NCBI GenBank assembly: GCA_964502735.1
Contig: CAZCYD010000028.1
Coordinates: 1-34,972 of the forward strand
Source of the DNA: JACKAN01 sp964502735
GTDB taxonomy: Bacteria > Bdellovibrionota > Bdellovibrionia > Bdellovibrionales > UBA1609
Length of the DNA: 34,972 bases
Direction: 5' to 3'
Made by a program: the position numbers and the translations under genes. Below the pieces are notes generated by a model. The model was given only the letters and a program-made list of their open reading frames with translations, was not told where the DNA came from and searched no databases. Position 1 is the stretch's first letter, and each line of letters starts with the position of its first letter. Shown one piece after another: positions 16,870 to 25,350 of the stretch.

Positions 16870-18354
16870 GTGAATCACAATCCAACAAATAGCATTAAGC
16901 AAATCGTCGAGGGAGGACTTAACTGGCACAAAGTTGGTGCTGCGGTGGTGTCTGGTCTTGTTCAAAGGATCTTTGTTTTTGGGAAATCGTCATCTCGAAG
17001 AATGGAGACGCTTATAAAGCCCGAACTTTTTGAATGGCAGTGGAGTCAAGTTAATGCCGACCGATCTCCAATAGTATTGGGGCAGCAAACAGAGAAGGGA
17101 CCTTTAAGTATTATTAATTTAGACATCAATGATGACAAGGCCTACCTGCCAAAGCAACTGAGATCATCGGCATGGGGAGTGGCAAGGGATAGAGTCGGTG
17201 AAGCCGTTGTGTCACTGCCCTCACGTCTGCCTATGAAGATTATTTTTGTGGACTGCTCAGAGGATCAAATGAAGGGGGCGATTGTAGGTTGTGGGCTGGC
17301 GTCTTATGTGTTCTCACTGAAAAAAACAAAAAATCGAAGCGTATTCTTGGATTGCATTGGTAAGCGTTTGAGTGAAAAGGCTTACAAAACAGCTCGACTC
17401 AAATATGAGTCCATAAATTTGGCTCGTCATTTGGTAAATTTGCCTGGTGGAGATTTGAACCCTGATGGTTACATTAAAATTATAAGACAAACCGTTGGTA
17501 AGCGTGCGAGTCTCTATATTAAAGGCCCTAAAGAGCTGGCGAGTGAAGGTTATGGTCTTATTTACGGTGTTGGCAAAGGGGCAAGTTCAGGCCCTTATAT
17601 AGCTCATATAAAATATCGCGGTGATAAAAAATCTAAAAAGTTGACCGCTTTTGTTGGAAAGGGCATTACCTTTGATACAGGAGGATTAGATATTAAGCCT
17701 GCTGCATCGATGCGCCTAATGAAAAAAGATATGGGGGGGTCGGCGTCTGTTTTAGGTTTGGCAAATTATATTATAAAGGCAGAGTCAAAGGTGAATTGTG
17801 ATTTTTATTTAGCTATAGCTGAGAATTCAATTTCTGCAAATTCCTTTCGTCCGGGTGACGTTCTTATTTCTAAGAAGGGATTGAGTGTCGAAATTCATAA
17901 TACAGATGCAGAGGGTCGACTCGCTTTAGCCGATGCCATGTACTATGCGGCTACCCAAAAGGACAAGCCGAATCAAATAATTGATATTGCAACGTTAACC
18001 GGCGCTGTAAAATATGGCTTGGGGGCCTACTTGCCCGCAGTTTTTTCTAATCACAGCCCGCTTGAAGAAAAATTATTGAAGTCTGCTAGAACAGTTGGAG
18101 AACCTTTGTGGGCACTCCCCTTGGATTCCCAACTCGAAAGTGCATTGAGTTCCTCTGTGGCAGATATGGCCAATGCTAATGATGGATATGGGGGCGCTAT
18201 TAGTGCAGCTCTATTTTTAGAGAAATTTGTAGAAGGGCTGCCATGGGCTCATTTTGATATATATGCTTGGACAGATAACTCTCGGGGGCCACTGGCTGAA
18301 CGAGGTGGAACGGGGCAAATGGTTCAGACATTAATAGATTTTTTGGAGGGATAA
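16870..18354 (+). CDS. pepA: Leucyl aminopeptidase, M17 family
   Basis: This is a cytoplasmic two-metal exopeptidase that removes N-terminal residues from peptides. The M17 signature is complete: VGKGITFDTGGLDIKP (catalytic Lys and metal Asp), MKKDMGGSASVLG (metal Asp) and NTDAEGRLALADAM (metal Asp and Glu, catalytic Arg), with AxWTDN near the end. An ATG at 16849 is in frame, but GAGGGG at 16858-16863 sits six bases before the GTG at 16870, which I take as the start (494 residues). The N-terminal domain is divergent, as is usual. The barrel gene follows three bases after the stop codon, so the two are cotranscribed. Confidence 0.9.
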   Translation: MNHNPTNSIKQIVEGGLNWHKVGAAVVSGLVQRIFVFGKSSSRRMETLIKPELFEWQWSQVNADRSPIVLGQQTEKGPLSIINLDINDDKAYLPKQLRSSAWGVARDRVGEAVVSLPSRLPMKIIFVDCSEDQMKGAIVGCGLASYVFSLKKTKNRSVFLDCIGKRLSEKAYKTARLKYESINLARHLVNLPGGDLNPDGYIKIIRQTVGKRASLYIKGPKELASEGYGLIYGVGKGASSGPYIAHIKYRGDKKSKKLTAFVGKGITFDTGGLDIKPAASMRLMKKDMGGSASVLGLANYIIKAESKVNCDFYLAIAENSISANSFRPGDVLISKKGLSVEIHNTDAEGRLALADAMYYAATQKDKPNQIIDIATLTGAVKYGLGAYLPAVFSNHSPLEEKLLKSARTVGEPLWALPLDSQLESALSSSVADMANANDGYGGAISAALFLEKFVEGLPWAHFDIYAWTDNSRGPLAERGGTGQMVQTLIDFLEG

Positions 18355-18357
18355 ATC

Positions 18358-19098
18358 ATGAATATAGGTTTTTTTAATAGCACTATTAGCTTGTTTTTAG
18401 TTTTAGTTTTAGTTTCGCCTTCTTCATTTGCTTTTGAGAGTTTGGAAATTGAGGCTGGAATTGAAATGCCCTTCCAGGTTGCAACTCGCGCGAAGGCGAA
18501 CTTTAACAATGAGTTTTACTCAACCTTTGGAGTGGGTTTATCCATGGATTTTCTTATGGGTATAAATAGTGCAATGGCCAGTGGCTTGGGAATAGTTGGG
18601 GAGGGGACCTCAGAAGTGATTGAGTCAGCACTCTCAAATAGTGTTGTTTTTGAAGTTCGGGGAGGATGGAATTTGCATAGATTTAATGGTCTTTATGTAG
18701 AGGCTGGTTATCTCTATATGATGGGAGGAGGTAAGGAGGTGTCAGTGGATCAAATGGAGCAAGCCTTTGGCACACGTTACACAGCAAATCCTTTGATGAT
18801 GTCTAATCAATCGCAATTCAATATAGCCTCTGATTTGCATGCACTGACTTTGCATGCAGGGTACCGATGGGAAATCAATGAGTCTTGGCTCATCAGCTTT
18901 GATGCGGGTTTAATTAAACCCTTTTTATCTACAACGGATGTGACTATTGAAAATGTATTTAGAGGAACTGGCAGTTCAGCCCAAGCTAATGAAGTGGCTC
19001 AAGCCTTAAAGTCTCATGTAGAAAAAGAGACTGATGGTGTGTATTTGTCGCAGTTATTTATTCCAACAGCTTCAGTTTGGCTTTCGTTTGTATTTTAA
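18358..19098 (+). CDS. Outer-membrane beta-barrel protein
   Basis: The product has 246 residues. The signal peptide ends SSFA-FE after residue 25. The body has alternating hydrophobic strands and glycine/aromatic turns (FEVRGGWNLHRFNGLYVEAGYLY is one hairpin-like region, positions about 100-122), and the protein ends SVWLSFVF with a terminal Phe, the usual recognition signal for the outer-membrane assembly machinery. GGAGG precedes the ATG. The pepA stop codon is three bases upstream. The specific family and cargo are unknown. About 100 bases of non-coding sequence, with nothing I can assign, separate it from the convergent gene at 19197. Confidence 0.7.
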   Translation: MNIGFFNSTISLFLVLVLVSPSSFAFESLEIEAGIEMPFQVATRAKANFNNEFYSTFGVGLSMDFLMGINSAMASGLGIVGEGTSEVIESALSNSVVFEVRGGWNLHRFNGLYVEAGYLYMMGGGKEVSVDQMEQAFGTRYTANPLMMSNQSQFNIASDLHALTLHAGYRWEINESWLISFDAGLIKPFLSTTDVTIENVFRGTGSSAQANEVAQALKSHVEKETDGVYLSQLFIPTASVWLSFVF

Positions 19099-19196
19099 TA
19101 CACAGATTCCTACTAGTTTTGCAGATAAGGGTAAATTTCTCTAGAGCTTTCGCGTTTTCGGGTGCTGCTCAGGCCTGGCTGCGGTTGCTCTTAGGG

Positions 19197-20573
19197 TTAT
19201 TTTTTATAACCAAATAGATGTTGGTTCTCTATAAGTGGAATAATTTCCGAAGGGACAAGTTTTTTCCAGCTTTCATCTCGAGCACGAAGCTTATCTCTAA
19301 CAACAGAAGACAGTACAGACATGTCTACATCATCACAGTTGGCAATATCAACAATGTAGTGGTTTTCAAGTAGATATTTATACAGATGTGTTAACTGAGG
19401 TGATGGGAAAAATGTTTGGGCGGTTAGACAAATCTGATCAGATTTGTAGGGAAAAACAAGTAACCGAGAATTCTCATCAAAAAGTTTACCAAAGGCATTA
19501 AGTGTGCCGTCACTGGTGTTCTTGTAGTAGCTTTCATCGAATAGTTTTTCTAAAAGTGAAGCTCCAATAACTATATAAATGGGTTCTTTGGTGCAGCTTC
19601 GAATAAAAGATTTGACTTGGTAAAACAGAGGAAAGATTGTAACCATTACGGAGTGGCCACAAGCATTTATTGTTTGGATCCTACTCAGGTACTCCTGAAA
19701 AGGTTGTTGATCGGGGTCCTCAAGATCTTCAATTGTAAATTCAAGAATAGAGCAGACCTCACCTGAACTAAAAGTTTCTGAAGACTTAATTGCGCGATTT
19801 AGAATTTCTAAGTTAGTTGTCGTAATTGGGGCATATGTGCCTCGTAAAATTATAACAGATTTTCCATACAGAAAGTCTGTTGAGGGCACAAGATTTCCAT
19901 CAGGACTAAATATCAAAGACTGACTCATTTTTTCAGCAAGAAGCTGTAAACCTGCACGTTGAACAGATAAGTGTTTGAGGTCTTGTCCACTAAAGTGAAT
20001 GTAATCAATTTGCGCTCTATCAGTAGTTAGGTTATCTAAGAGAGAACCAATAAATATGCCTTCTGAGTCGGTCAGGTACGCAGCTGCATAAATGAGATTG
20101 ACGCCAAGTATTCCAAGAACTTCTTGTTGTTGCAATCTCATCCTGTCGAGGAGGCGGATGTGTAAGATGACTTCATTGACAGGTCCATTTTCTGTATGTT
20201 GGAATCGCAACCCCATCCATGTGTGACTTGTTGAGTCCTCTTGGTGGCTGCTGGTTGCCACTGTATTGGCAAAAGTGAAGAAGCAACGACCATTAGAGTT
20301 GAGCCGTTCAGTAAGAAGAGAGTATTCGTGATCGAGCATGCCAATAAGTCTTTCGCGACTTACATACCTGGGGGCTTTTCCATAAATTTGATCACTGAAA
20401 GTCATATCATAAGCCGACATCGTTTTTGCTATAGTTTGGGAAGCGTAACCGGCTTGGAAAAAGTGCCGAGCGACTTCTTGGCCTCCGCCTATTTCAGCAA
20501 ATGTACCGTAAAGGCTTTTATCTTCATTAATGAGTTGCGCTTTTCTGGATGTAGAGATGATGTCGTTTGCCAT
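19197..20573 (-). CDS. Conserved protein of unknown function (sometimes labelled TonB-dependent receptor in error)
   Basis: The product has 458 residues and is soluble, with no signal peptide and no membrane span, so a receptor label would be wrong. The N-terminal block YGTFAEIGGGQEVARHFFQAG followed by AKTMSAYDMTFSDQIYG and YVSRERL (about 22-76, shown here in pieces) is, from memory, strongly conserved in a family found across many phyla with no established function. Further blocks are TFANTVAT, SHTWMGLRFQ and a C-terminal alpha/beta half (about 240-430) with FLYGKSVIILRGTYAPIT. No catalytic motif is recognised. It lies 44 bases after the fadD stop codon on the same strand and may be cotranscribed. 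Function: unknown. Confidence 0.7.
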   Translation of the reverse strand: MANDIISTSRKAQLINEDKSLYGTFAEIGGGQEVARHFFQAGYASQTIAKTMSAYDMTFSDQIYGKAPRYVSRERLIGMLDHEYSLLTERLNSNGRCFFTFANTVATSSHQEDSTSHTWMGLRFQHTENGPVNEVILHIRLLDRMRLQQQEVLGILGVNLIYAAAYLTDSEGIFIGSLLDNLTTDRAQIDYIHFSGQDLKHLSVQRAGLQLLAEKMSQSLIFSPDGNLVPSTDFLYGKSVIILRGTYAPITTTNLEILNRAIKSSETFSSGEVCSILEFTIEDLEDPDQQPFQEYLSRIQTINACGHSVMVTIFPLFYQVKSFIRSCTKEPIYIVIGASLLEKLFDESYYKNTSDGTLNAFGKLFDENSRLLVFPYKSDQICLTAQTFFPSPQLTHLYKYLLENHYIVDIANCDDVDMSVLSSVVRDKLRARDESWKKLVPSEIIPLIENQHLFGYKK

Positions 20574-20617
20574 AAATATTCTTTTTTAAAGTCCCTGTCT
20601 AGATTCTACCTTATGTC

Positions 20618-22297
20618 CTAGTGTGTTGTCGAGGAAGTGGAACCCTCCCGGAGAGCTCGTCTTAAAATTTTCCCTACATTGGTTTTGGGTAATTCACTTC
20701 GAAATTCAACATACTTGGGCACTTTATAGTTAACTAACTCTTTACGGCAGAAATCTTGAATCTCAGTCTCGTTGATATCGTGTCCTGGTTGCTTAACAAT
20801 AAATACCTTAACGACTTCATTCGATTTGTCATCAGGCACACCAATTGCAGCCACTTCTAAAACAGAGGGGTGTCTGATTACAACATCCTCGACCTCGTTA
20901 GGGAAGACGTTAAAGCCTGACACAAGAATCATATCTTTTTTGCGGTCAACAATTTTTACAAACCCCTCTTCTGAGATCTGTCCGATGTCTCCCGTTTTGA
21001 GCCAACCGTCATTAGAGAGAACTAGGGAAGTTTCATCAGGTTTTTGCCAGTACCCCTTCATAACTTGAGGGCCTCGGATGCAAATTTCTCCAGGCTCATT
21101 AAAGCTAAGCTCTTTACCTTCGTCGTCTATAATTTTAATTTCAGTTGAGGGGAGAGGAAGTCCAATTGTACCCACTTTGTTGTTTTTTATGGGGTTGACA
21201 CATACAACGGGGGAGGTTTCTGTTAGGCCAAAACCTTCAATAACGGGCGTCCCTGTTTTTTTTGTCCAGTTCTCTGCCACGGCCTGCTGCAATGCCATGC
21301 CCCCAGCAACACTAAATTTGAGATGGTGAAAGTTAATTTGTTGAAAATCTTGATGGTTCGCTAAGGCATTAAAGAGGGTATTTACTCCACTAAACAAGGT
21401 AAACTTTTCTTTCTTAAGGGTCTTAATAAATCCGGGTATATCCTTAGGGTTTGTAATTAGTAAGTTAGTTCCCCCCATTTTTAAAAAACAAAGACAATTT
21501 ACCGTTAGTGAGAAGATATGATACAGGGGTAGGGCCGTTACAATGATCTCCTCGCCGTCCACCAAATCTTGTGAAATCCACTCCTTTACCTGAAGCATAT
21601 TTGAGATGATATTCCCGTGCGTTAGCATGGCTCCCTTAGATACGCCAGTTGTTCCGCCCGTGTACTGGAGAAAGGCCACATCGTCGTGAGTAGACTCTAT
21701 GGGAGTAAACTTAGAAGCGCTGCCAATATCGAGGGCCTCATTGAAAGAAAAGGCTCCATCTAATTTAAATTTTGGCACCATTTTTTTTATGTGTTTTATT
21801 ACGAGGTTCACAAGCAGACTTTTTGGCCAGCCTAAAAGGTCGCCAACCTCAGTGACAACAACAGTTTTGATTTGAGTATCAGGAAGAATACTTTCTAAGT
21901 GTTGGCCAAAATTAGCTAATATAACAATGGCTTTTACCCCCGCGTCTTGAAATTGATATTTCATTTCTCTGGGAGTGTAGAGCGGGTTTGTGTTAACAAT
22001 GGTGAGACCGGCTTTTAGGGCCCCAAACAGTGCTACTGGAAACTGCAATAGATTCGGCATTTGTAGAGCAATGCAGTCGCCTTTTTGTAGCCCTTGTTTT
22101 TGAAGGAATGCAGAAAATTGATCTGTGAGTTCATCCAGCTCGGAAAAGGTTATGGCCGATCCCATGTTTTTGTAGGCCACATTATTTTTGAATTTTCCAA
22201 TACTAGTTCTAAAAACATCCACTATTGACGAGTGCTCTTGGGGGTTAATTTCTGTTTTGGTGCCTGGGGGATAATTTTTTAGCCAAACCTTGTCCAT
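20618..22297 (-). CDS. fadD: Long-chain fatty acid-CoA ligase
   Basis: The enzyme activates fatty acids to acyl-CoA with ATP at the inner face of the membrane. Motifs of the adenylate-forming family are complete: YTGGTTGVSKGAMLTHGN (P-loop-like), GFGLTETSP, GWLKTGDIG, and DRKKDMILVSGFNVFPNEVE (the fatty-acyl signature), and a C-terminal PKTNVGKILRR with the catalytic Lys. The frame opens at 22330, but AGGAG lies six bases before the ATG at 22297, giving 559 residues starting MDKVWLKNYPPG, which matches the usual FadD N-terminus. A candidate promoter and the motif shared with ccoI lie upstream. The conserved gene at 19197-20573 follows. Confidence 0.92.
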   Translation of the reverse strand: MDKVWLKNYPPGTKTEINPQEHSSIVDVFRTSIGKFKNNVAYKNMGSAITFSELDELTDQFSAFLQKQGLQKGDCIALQMPNLLQFPVALFGALKAGLTIVNTNPLYTPREMKYQFQDAGVKAIVILANFGQHLESILPDTQIKTVVVTEVGDLLGWPKSLLVNLVIKHIKKMVPKFKLDGAFSFNEALDIGSASKFTPIESTHDDVAFLQYTGGTTGVSKGAMLTHGNIISNMLQVKEWISQDLVDGEEIIVTALPLYHIFSLTVNCLCFLKMGGTNLLITNPKDIPGFIKTLKKEKFTLFSGVNTLFNALANHQDFQQINFHHLKFSVAGGMALQQAVAENWTKKTGTPVIEGFGLTETSPVVCVNPIKNNKVGTIGLPLPSTEIKIIDDEGKELSFNEPGEICIRGPQVMKGYWQKPDETSLVLSNDGWLKTGDIGQISEEGFVKIVDRKKDMILVSGFNVFPNEVEDVVIRHPSVLEVAAIGVPDDKSNEVVKVFIVKQPGHDINETEIQDFCRKELVNYKVPKYVEFRSELPKTNVGKILRRALREGSTSSTTH

Positions 22298-22328
22298 ATA
22301 TTCTCCTGAGTGGTAATCAATAGTCATC

Positions 22329-22344
22329 AATTAATGATATCAAT
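22329..22344 (-). promoter_or_regulatory. Shared motif upstream of fadD
   Basis: On the minus strand this reads ATTGATATCATTAATT, differing by one base from the element at 14862-14877 before ccoI, at nearly the same distance (32 versus 30 bases) from the chosen start codon. It may be an operator. Confidence 0.4.
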
Positions 22345-22350
22345 AATTTC

Positions 22351-22379
22351 ACTTCATCAAATTCACAACTCGGGGTCAA
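22351..22379 (-). promoter_or_regulatory. Candidate fadD promoter
   Basis: On the minus strand TTGACC (22374-22379) and TGAAGT (22351-22356) are separated by 17 bases. The -35 is good, the -10 poor. If it is used, the shared motif at 22329-22344 would lie just downstream of the transcription start, in a position to block it. Confidence 0.3.
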
Positions 22380-22426
22380 TAGTTATCGGTATTGTGGAAA
22401 GCGACAGATCGTGATATTTGGGGGGC

Positions 22427-23161
22427 ATGAAGTTTAAAAGGATTAAAGGGATCCTCCGCTCTTTTCAATTGGGAATACGATGTCAAAGTGTTAAAGGCGA
22501 CGAGAGTTCGGCTGATCTGGCTTTGGTTGTAGATCTCGAGGCTTCCTGTTTGTTGGAGGAGTACCAACGCCTGACTAAGGAGTTAACTCCACTGCTAGAC
22601 GAGCTTGAGGATAAAATTGCCAATGAGTTTTTTTTATTTAAAACAGAGAAGGTATTAACACCTGAAATTATATTATTAAAAATTTATGAGTATTTAAATC
22701 TTGAGGGGAGATACCGTTTCTTGGCTCTGCGCGGTAACTTTGAAAAATACAAGTTTGTTGAGATAAACTCCAATGTTCATCCTGATATTAAGGTTGCAAG
22801 AGGCTATGTCTTCAACAGCTTACATCGACATTACAATCCAAATCTTGGACCTGAAGAGAATGCCAAAATTTATCGCAAATGCTCAAATGTTCACGGTCAT
22901 GAGTATCTATTAACAGTAATTGCCGAAGGGAAATTACCAGAGTCAGGAAGATTATTAGAGGACAAAAGCTTTGATGCATTTGTTAACTCTGAAATTCTTG
23001 AAATATTTCACGGTCACTTCTTAAATGATATTATTGGAAATACCTCCGGCGAAACACTGCTATTGGCAATTTGTCAAAGAATTGACAAAAAATATGGAGA
23101 GCACCATCTTAAGTTGCACTATGCTTTAAGAGAAACCCATCGAAACTCGTTTTATTTGTAG
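22427..23161 (+). CDS. QueD/6-pyruvoyl-tetrahydropterin synthase-like protein with N-terminal extension
   Basis: The product has 244 residues from ATG 22427 (the frame opens at a TTG nine bases earlier; a G-run is immediately upstream). The C-terminal half follows the PTPS/QueD pattern: FNSLHRHYNPNLGPEENAKI (His133), then a Cys152 and HGHEY (His156/His158), the expected zinc ligands and active-site Cys, and TSGETLL corresponding to the PT-x-EN Glu. The LDH motif that normally supplies a catalytic Asp-His reads FHGH here, so activity is uncertain. Residues 1-120 have no clear match and roughly double the usual 120-residue length; they might be a diverged tandem domain. It is divergent from fadD. 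A terminator follows. Confidence 0.65.
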   Translation: MKFKRIKGILRSFQLGIRCQSVKGDESSADLALVVDLEASCLLEEYQRLTKELTPLLDELEDKIANEFFLFKTEKVLTPEIILLKIYEYLNLEGRYRFLALRGNFEKYKFVEINSNVHPDIKVARGYVFNSLHRHYNPNLGPEENAKIYRKCSNVHGHEYLLTVIAEGKLPESGRLLEDKSFDAFVNSEILEIFHGHFLNDIIGNTSGETLLLAICQRIDKKYGEHHLKLHYALRETHRNSFYL

Positions 23162-23162
23162 T

Positions 23163-23207
23163 CCAACTTCCGCATTGCGTATATTTAATGCAAGTTGGCA
23201 CTTTTTT
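23163..23207 (+). terminator. Rho-independent terminator after the QueD-like gene
   Basis: CCAACTT, then a two-base bulge and GCATT, pairs with AATGC and AAGTTGG (23163-23198). It is followed by CAC and six T (23202-23207), directly after the stop codon at 23161. Confidence 0.75.
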
Positions 23208-23269
23208 GTCTTTTTATTGCTTGGGCTTATGGCATAATGTTCGTGATTCAACGTCTTAAGGAGTAAATT

Positions 23270-23842
23270 ATGTTTCATCTATTGAAATTCACGTTAATGT
23301 TGGTAGCTCTTTTGGGTTTTTCTGGGTGTGCTACAAGCCCTCATAAAGCTAAAAAAATTGAAACAGCCATGGAAAGAAGCTCTGAAGTATCTGGAGATAC
23401 CGCCTTGGGGGTCAAGAATGGAAACATGGTTGTGCAAAAGAAAGTTCAGATGAATGAAGAGCTTCGTCGCCTACAAAATGAAGTTTATAGTTTGGAAGAT
23501 GAGGTTTACGGAAATAGAAAGTATGGTTCCGAAGGTCTGTATGGAGCCTTAAAAAAATGTCGGAGAGATTTGTCTAGTAAAGAGAATGGTGGTGATGGCA
23601 AGTTAATTTGGACGGAGCCCATTGATAGAGTGACAGATAAAGAAGATGAATGGGAAGTTGGCATTGATGAGAAGGACAAAATAGTTGGGGTTTCTGAGGA
23701 GTTTTTACTAGACAGGATTAAAAGGTTTAAGGACTACAAAAGAGTCTTACAAAAGCGTCAGGATGAATACAAAGAAAAGGTAGAAATCTGCGACGCAAAG
23801 CTTGAGGCCAAAAAGCACGAAATGAAGAGAAAGCAGGAGTAG
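23270..23842 (+). CDS. Putative coiled-coil lipoprotein
   Basis: The product has 190 residues. The signal peptide ends in a clean lipobox, LGFSGC, with Cys20. The mature part is very charged and helical, with heptad-like stretches at about 62-80 (NEELRRLQNEVYSLEDEVY) and 145-190. A TSP/HK-rich linker follows the Cys. AAGGAG lies seven bases before the ATG. A CATAAT hexamer at 23233-23238, after the preceding terminator, could be its -10. The YceI-like gene begins eight bases after its stop codon, so the two probably form an operon. No family is recognised. Confidence 0.65.
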   Translation: MFHLLKFTLMLVALLGFSGCATSPHKAKKIETAMERSSEVSGDTALGVKNGNMVVQKKVQMNEELRRLQNEVYSLEDEVYGNRKYGSEGLYGALKKCRRDLSSKENGGDGKLIWTEPIDRVTDKEDEWEVGIDEKDKIVGVSEEFLLDRIKRFKDYKRVLQKRQDEYKEKVEICDAKLEAKKHEMKRKQE

Positions 23843-23850
23843 TCAGAGCC

Positions 23851-24477
23851 ATGAGATCTGGGCTTTTTCTCCATAGAATTCTATTAATCACCAGTTTTAT
23901 TTTCATGACAGTGGGCTTTGCGTCTTTTTCGGAGGCCTCTCTGTTGCCTGAGGGAAGTCACTGTGTGGCTTATAGGGCGAAAAAAAGGTTGATGTTAGTT
24001 AAAACGGTTGAAGTGATAGGACGGAACTGTCATGTCGTTTCTCAAATTGTGCCAGCGATTGGTGGGCTTTATTCTTATAAATTGGAGGTTCCCATTGACC
24101 GTTTTGAAAGTGGTGAGGAAGAAAGAGACAAAGACGTCAAAAAATATTTAAAGTATGACAGGCAAGACTCACTTTATTTTAATTCAGAAAGTTTACCTAA
24201 GGAAAGATGGAATCAAATAATTGAGTCTCAGAAGCCTGTAGCTATTACTGGTGTTTTAAATATAGGTGGGCGGAATCACACTATTTCTGCTCAAGTCAAG
24301 ATCGTGAAGTCAGATATGGGGTACGAGGTTGATGGCGAGATTATTACGAAATTTGAAAACCTTGGAATTAAACCACCAAGACTTTTTGGTGGTTTAATGG
24401 CAACAGTTAAGGACGATTTAGAGTTGCACTTTCACTTGCAATCAGACAAAACTCTAGGTTTTGACTCAATACTTTAG
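23851..24477 (+). CDS. YceI-like periplasmic protein
   Basis: The product has 208 residues with a signal peptide ending at about SEA-SLL. The mature part follows the YceI lipocalin-like fold: VPIDRFESGEEERDKDVKKY (the 'fxsGxxxRDxxl' helix region), LYFNSESL, VAITGVLNIGGRNHTI (the 'vxGxLtixGxxrxv' strand pair), GYEVDGEIITKFENLGIKPP, and a final VKDDLELHFHL strand. Known relatives bind isoprenoid or other lipophilic ligands; the ligand here is unknown. Cys38 and Cys59 could pair. It is cotranscribed with the lipoprotein upstream (eight-base gap); AGGAG is about 11 bases before the ATG. Confidence 0.75.
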   Translation: MRSGLFLHRILLITSFIFMTVGFASFSEASLLPEGSHCVAYRAKKRLMLVKTVEVIGRNCHVVSQIVPAIGGLYSYKLEVPIDRFESGEEERDKDVKKYLKYDRQDSLYFNSESLPKERWNQIIESQKPVAITGVLNIGGRNHTISAQVKIVKSDMGYEVDGEIITKFENLGIKPPRLFGGLMATVKDDLELHFHLQSDKTLGFDSIL

Positions 24478-24524
24478 GCTGTAGACTCCTCATATATTTA
24501 ACCCAAAAATCCGATAAGTTGTAG

Positions 24525-25346
24525 ATGAAGGCCTTAGTTTTCTCTATAGCTTTACTTTTTTTGTTAAGTTTCGCGAATGCAGAAACTAAGGACGAGTACA
24601 GCTCCTACAATGAGTACTATATTAAAATCAAAGACCTTTATGTTCACAATTTAAAATTAAGTAAATCCATCAAAGACAATCAAATTATAGAAAAAGAAGC
24701 AAAAATCAAACTTCAGACGAGTATTAGTCAAGTTACAAAATACTGTTCAACAAGCTTTGAATCACAAATTTATTTTGATTCACAAAAACAAAATCGACAG
24801 AAAGAAAAATATGCATACGTTTATAATCAGGTTTCTAAAGATCTCCACAACAAGAGATTAGATGTATACAAAAAGTGCAAAAGAATGCAGGCTTTGCTGA
24901 GTCGAGTGTCTTTTCGCGTAACTCAAAAGTCTGATAACCATATCACAAGAGTTGATGTTCAAAATCATGAGGGACTTTTTAGCCAGACTCAACATGTTTA
25001 CAAAGAACTATTGATTATACTAGATAAGCTTTCGTTAAACCAATCTTATGAGGCTCAAAAGAATGTCGTCAGTTATTATCAAAACTACAAAGGGTACGAC
25101 TGTGATTGGAATTTTGAGCGCGAGCTTTATTCTAACGCAAAAACCTTTCTGAAATCAAAACTCTCTAACGCTAATAAGATAGTTAATGAGGATAGAAGAA
25201 GGGGAGTCGCTAGCAGCTCTCCATCTTTTAGGTATGAGAATGTTTTAAGTGATTTGGAGCGTCGGCATGTTTCTTTTGAAAAGATTTGTGAAGAAATCCA
25301 ACACAGTAAGGACAGAATTAACTCAATTATAAAAAAACTATACTAG
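24525..25346 (+). CDS. Secreted helical protein of unknown function
   Basis: The product has 273 residues. It has a 19-residue signal peptide ending FANA-ET. The mature protein is Lys/Tyr/Ser-rich and predicted almost wholly helical, with four cysteines (TKYCSTS, YKKCKRM, YDCDWN, EKICEE) that may form two disulfides in the periplasm. The Shine-Dalgarno is weak. I recognise no family. Its stop codon is only four bases from that of the convergent gpmA gene, with no terminator visible between them. Confidence 0.6.
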   Translation: MKALVFSIALLFLLSFANAETKDEYSSYNEYYIKIKDLYVHNLKLSKSIKDNQIIEKEAKIKLQTSISQVTKYCSTSFESQIYFDSQKQNRQKEKYAYVYNQVSKDLHNKRLDVYKKCKRMQALLSRVSFRVTQKSDNHITRVDVQNHEGLFSQTQHVYKELLIILDKLSLNQSYEAQKNVVSYYQNYKGYDCDWNFERELYSNAKTFLKSKLSNANKIVNEDRRRGVASSSPSFRYENVLSDLERRHVSFEKICEEIQHSKDRINSIIKKLY

Positions 25347-25350
25347 GTTA

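Noticed and set aside
19099..19196. Possible remnant of a fourth palindrome between convergent genes (GC-rich stretch with CAGGCCTG)
   Set aside because: It does not contain the shared core or the TGTGAATGCACCTCA arm, and no long stem forms.
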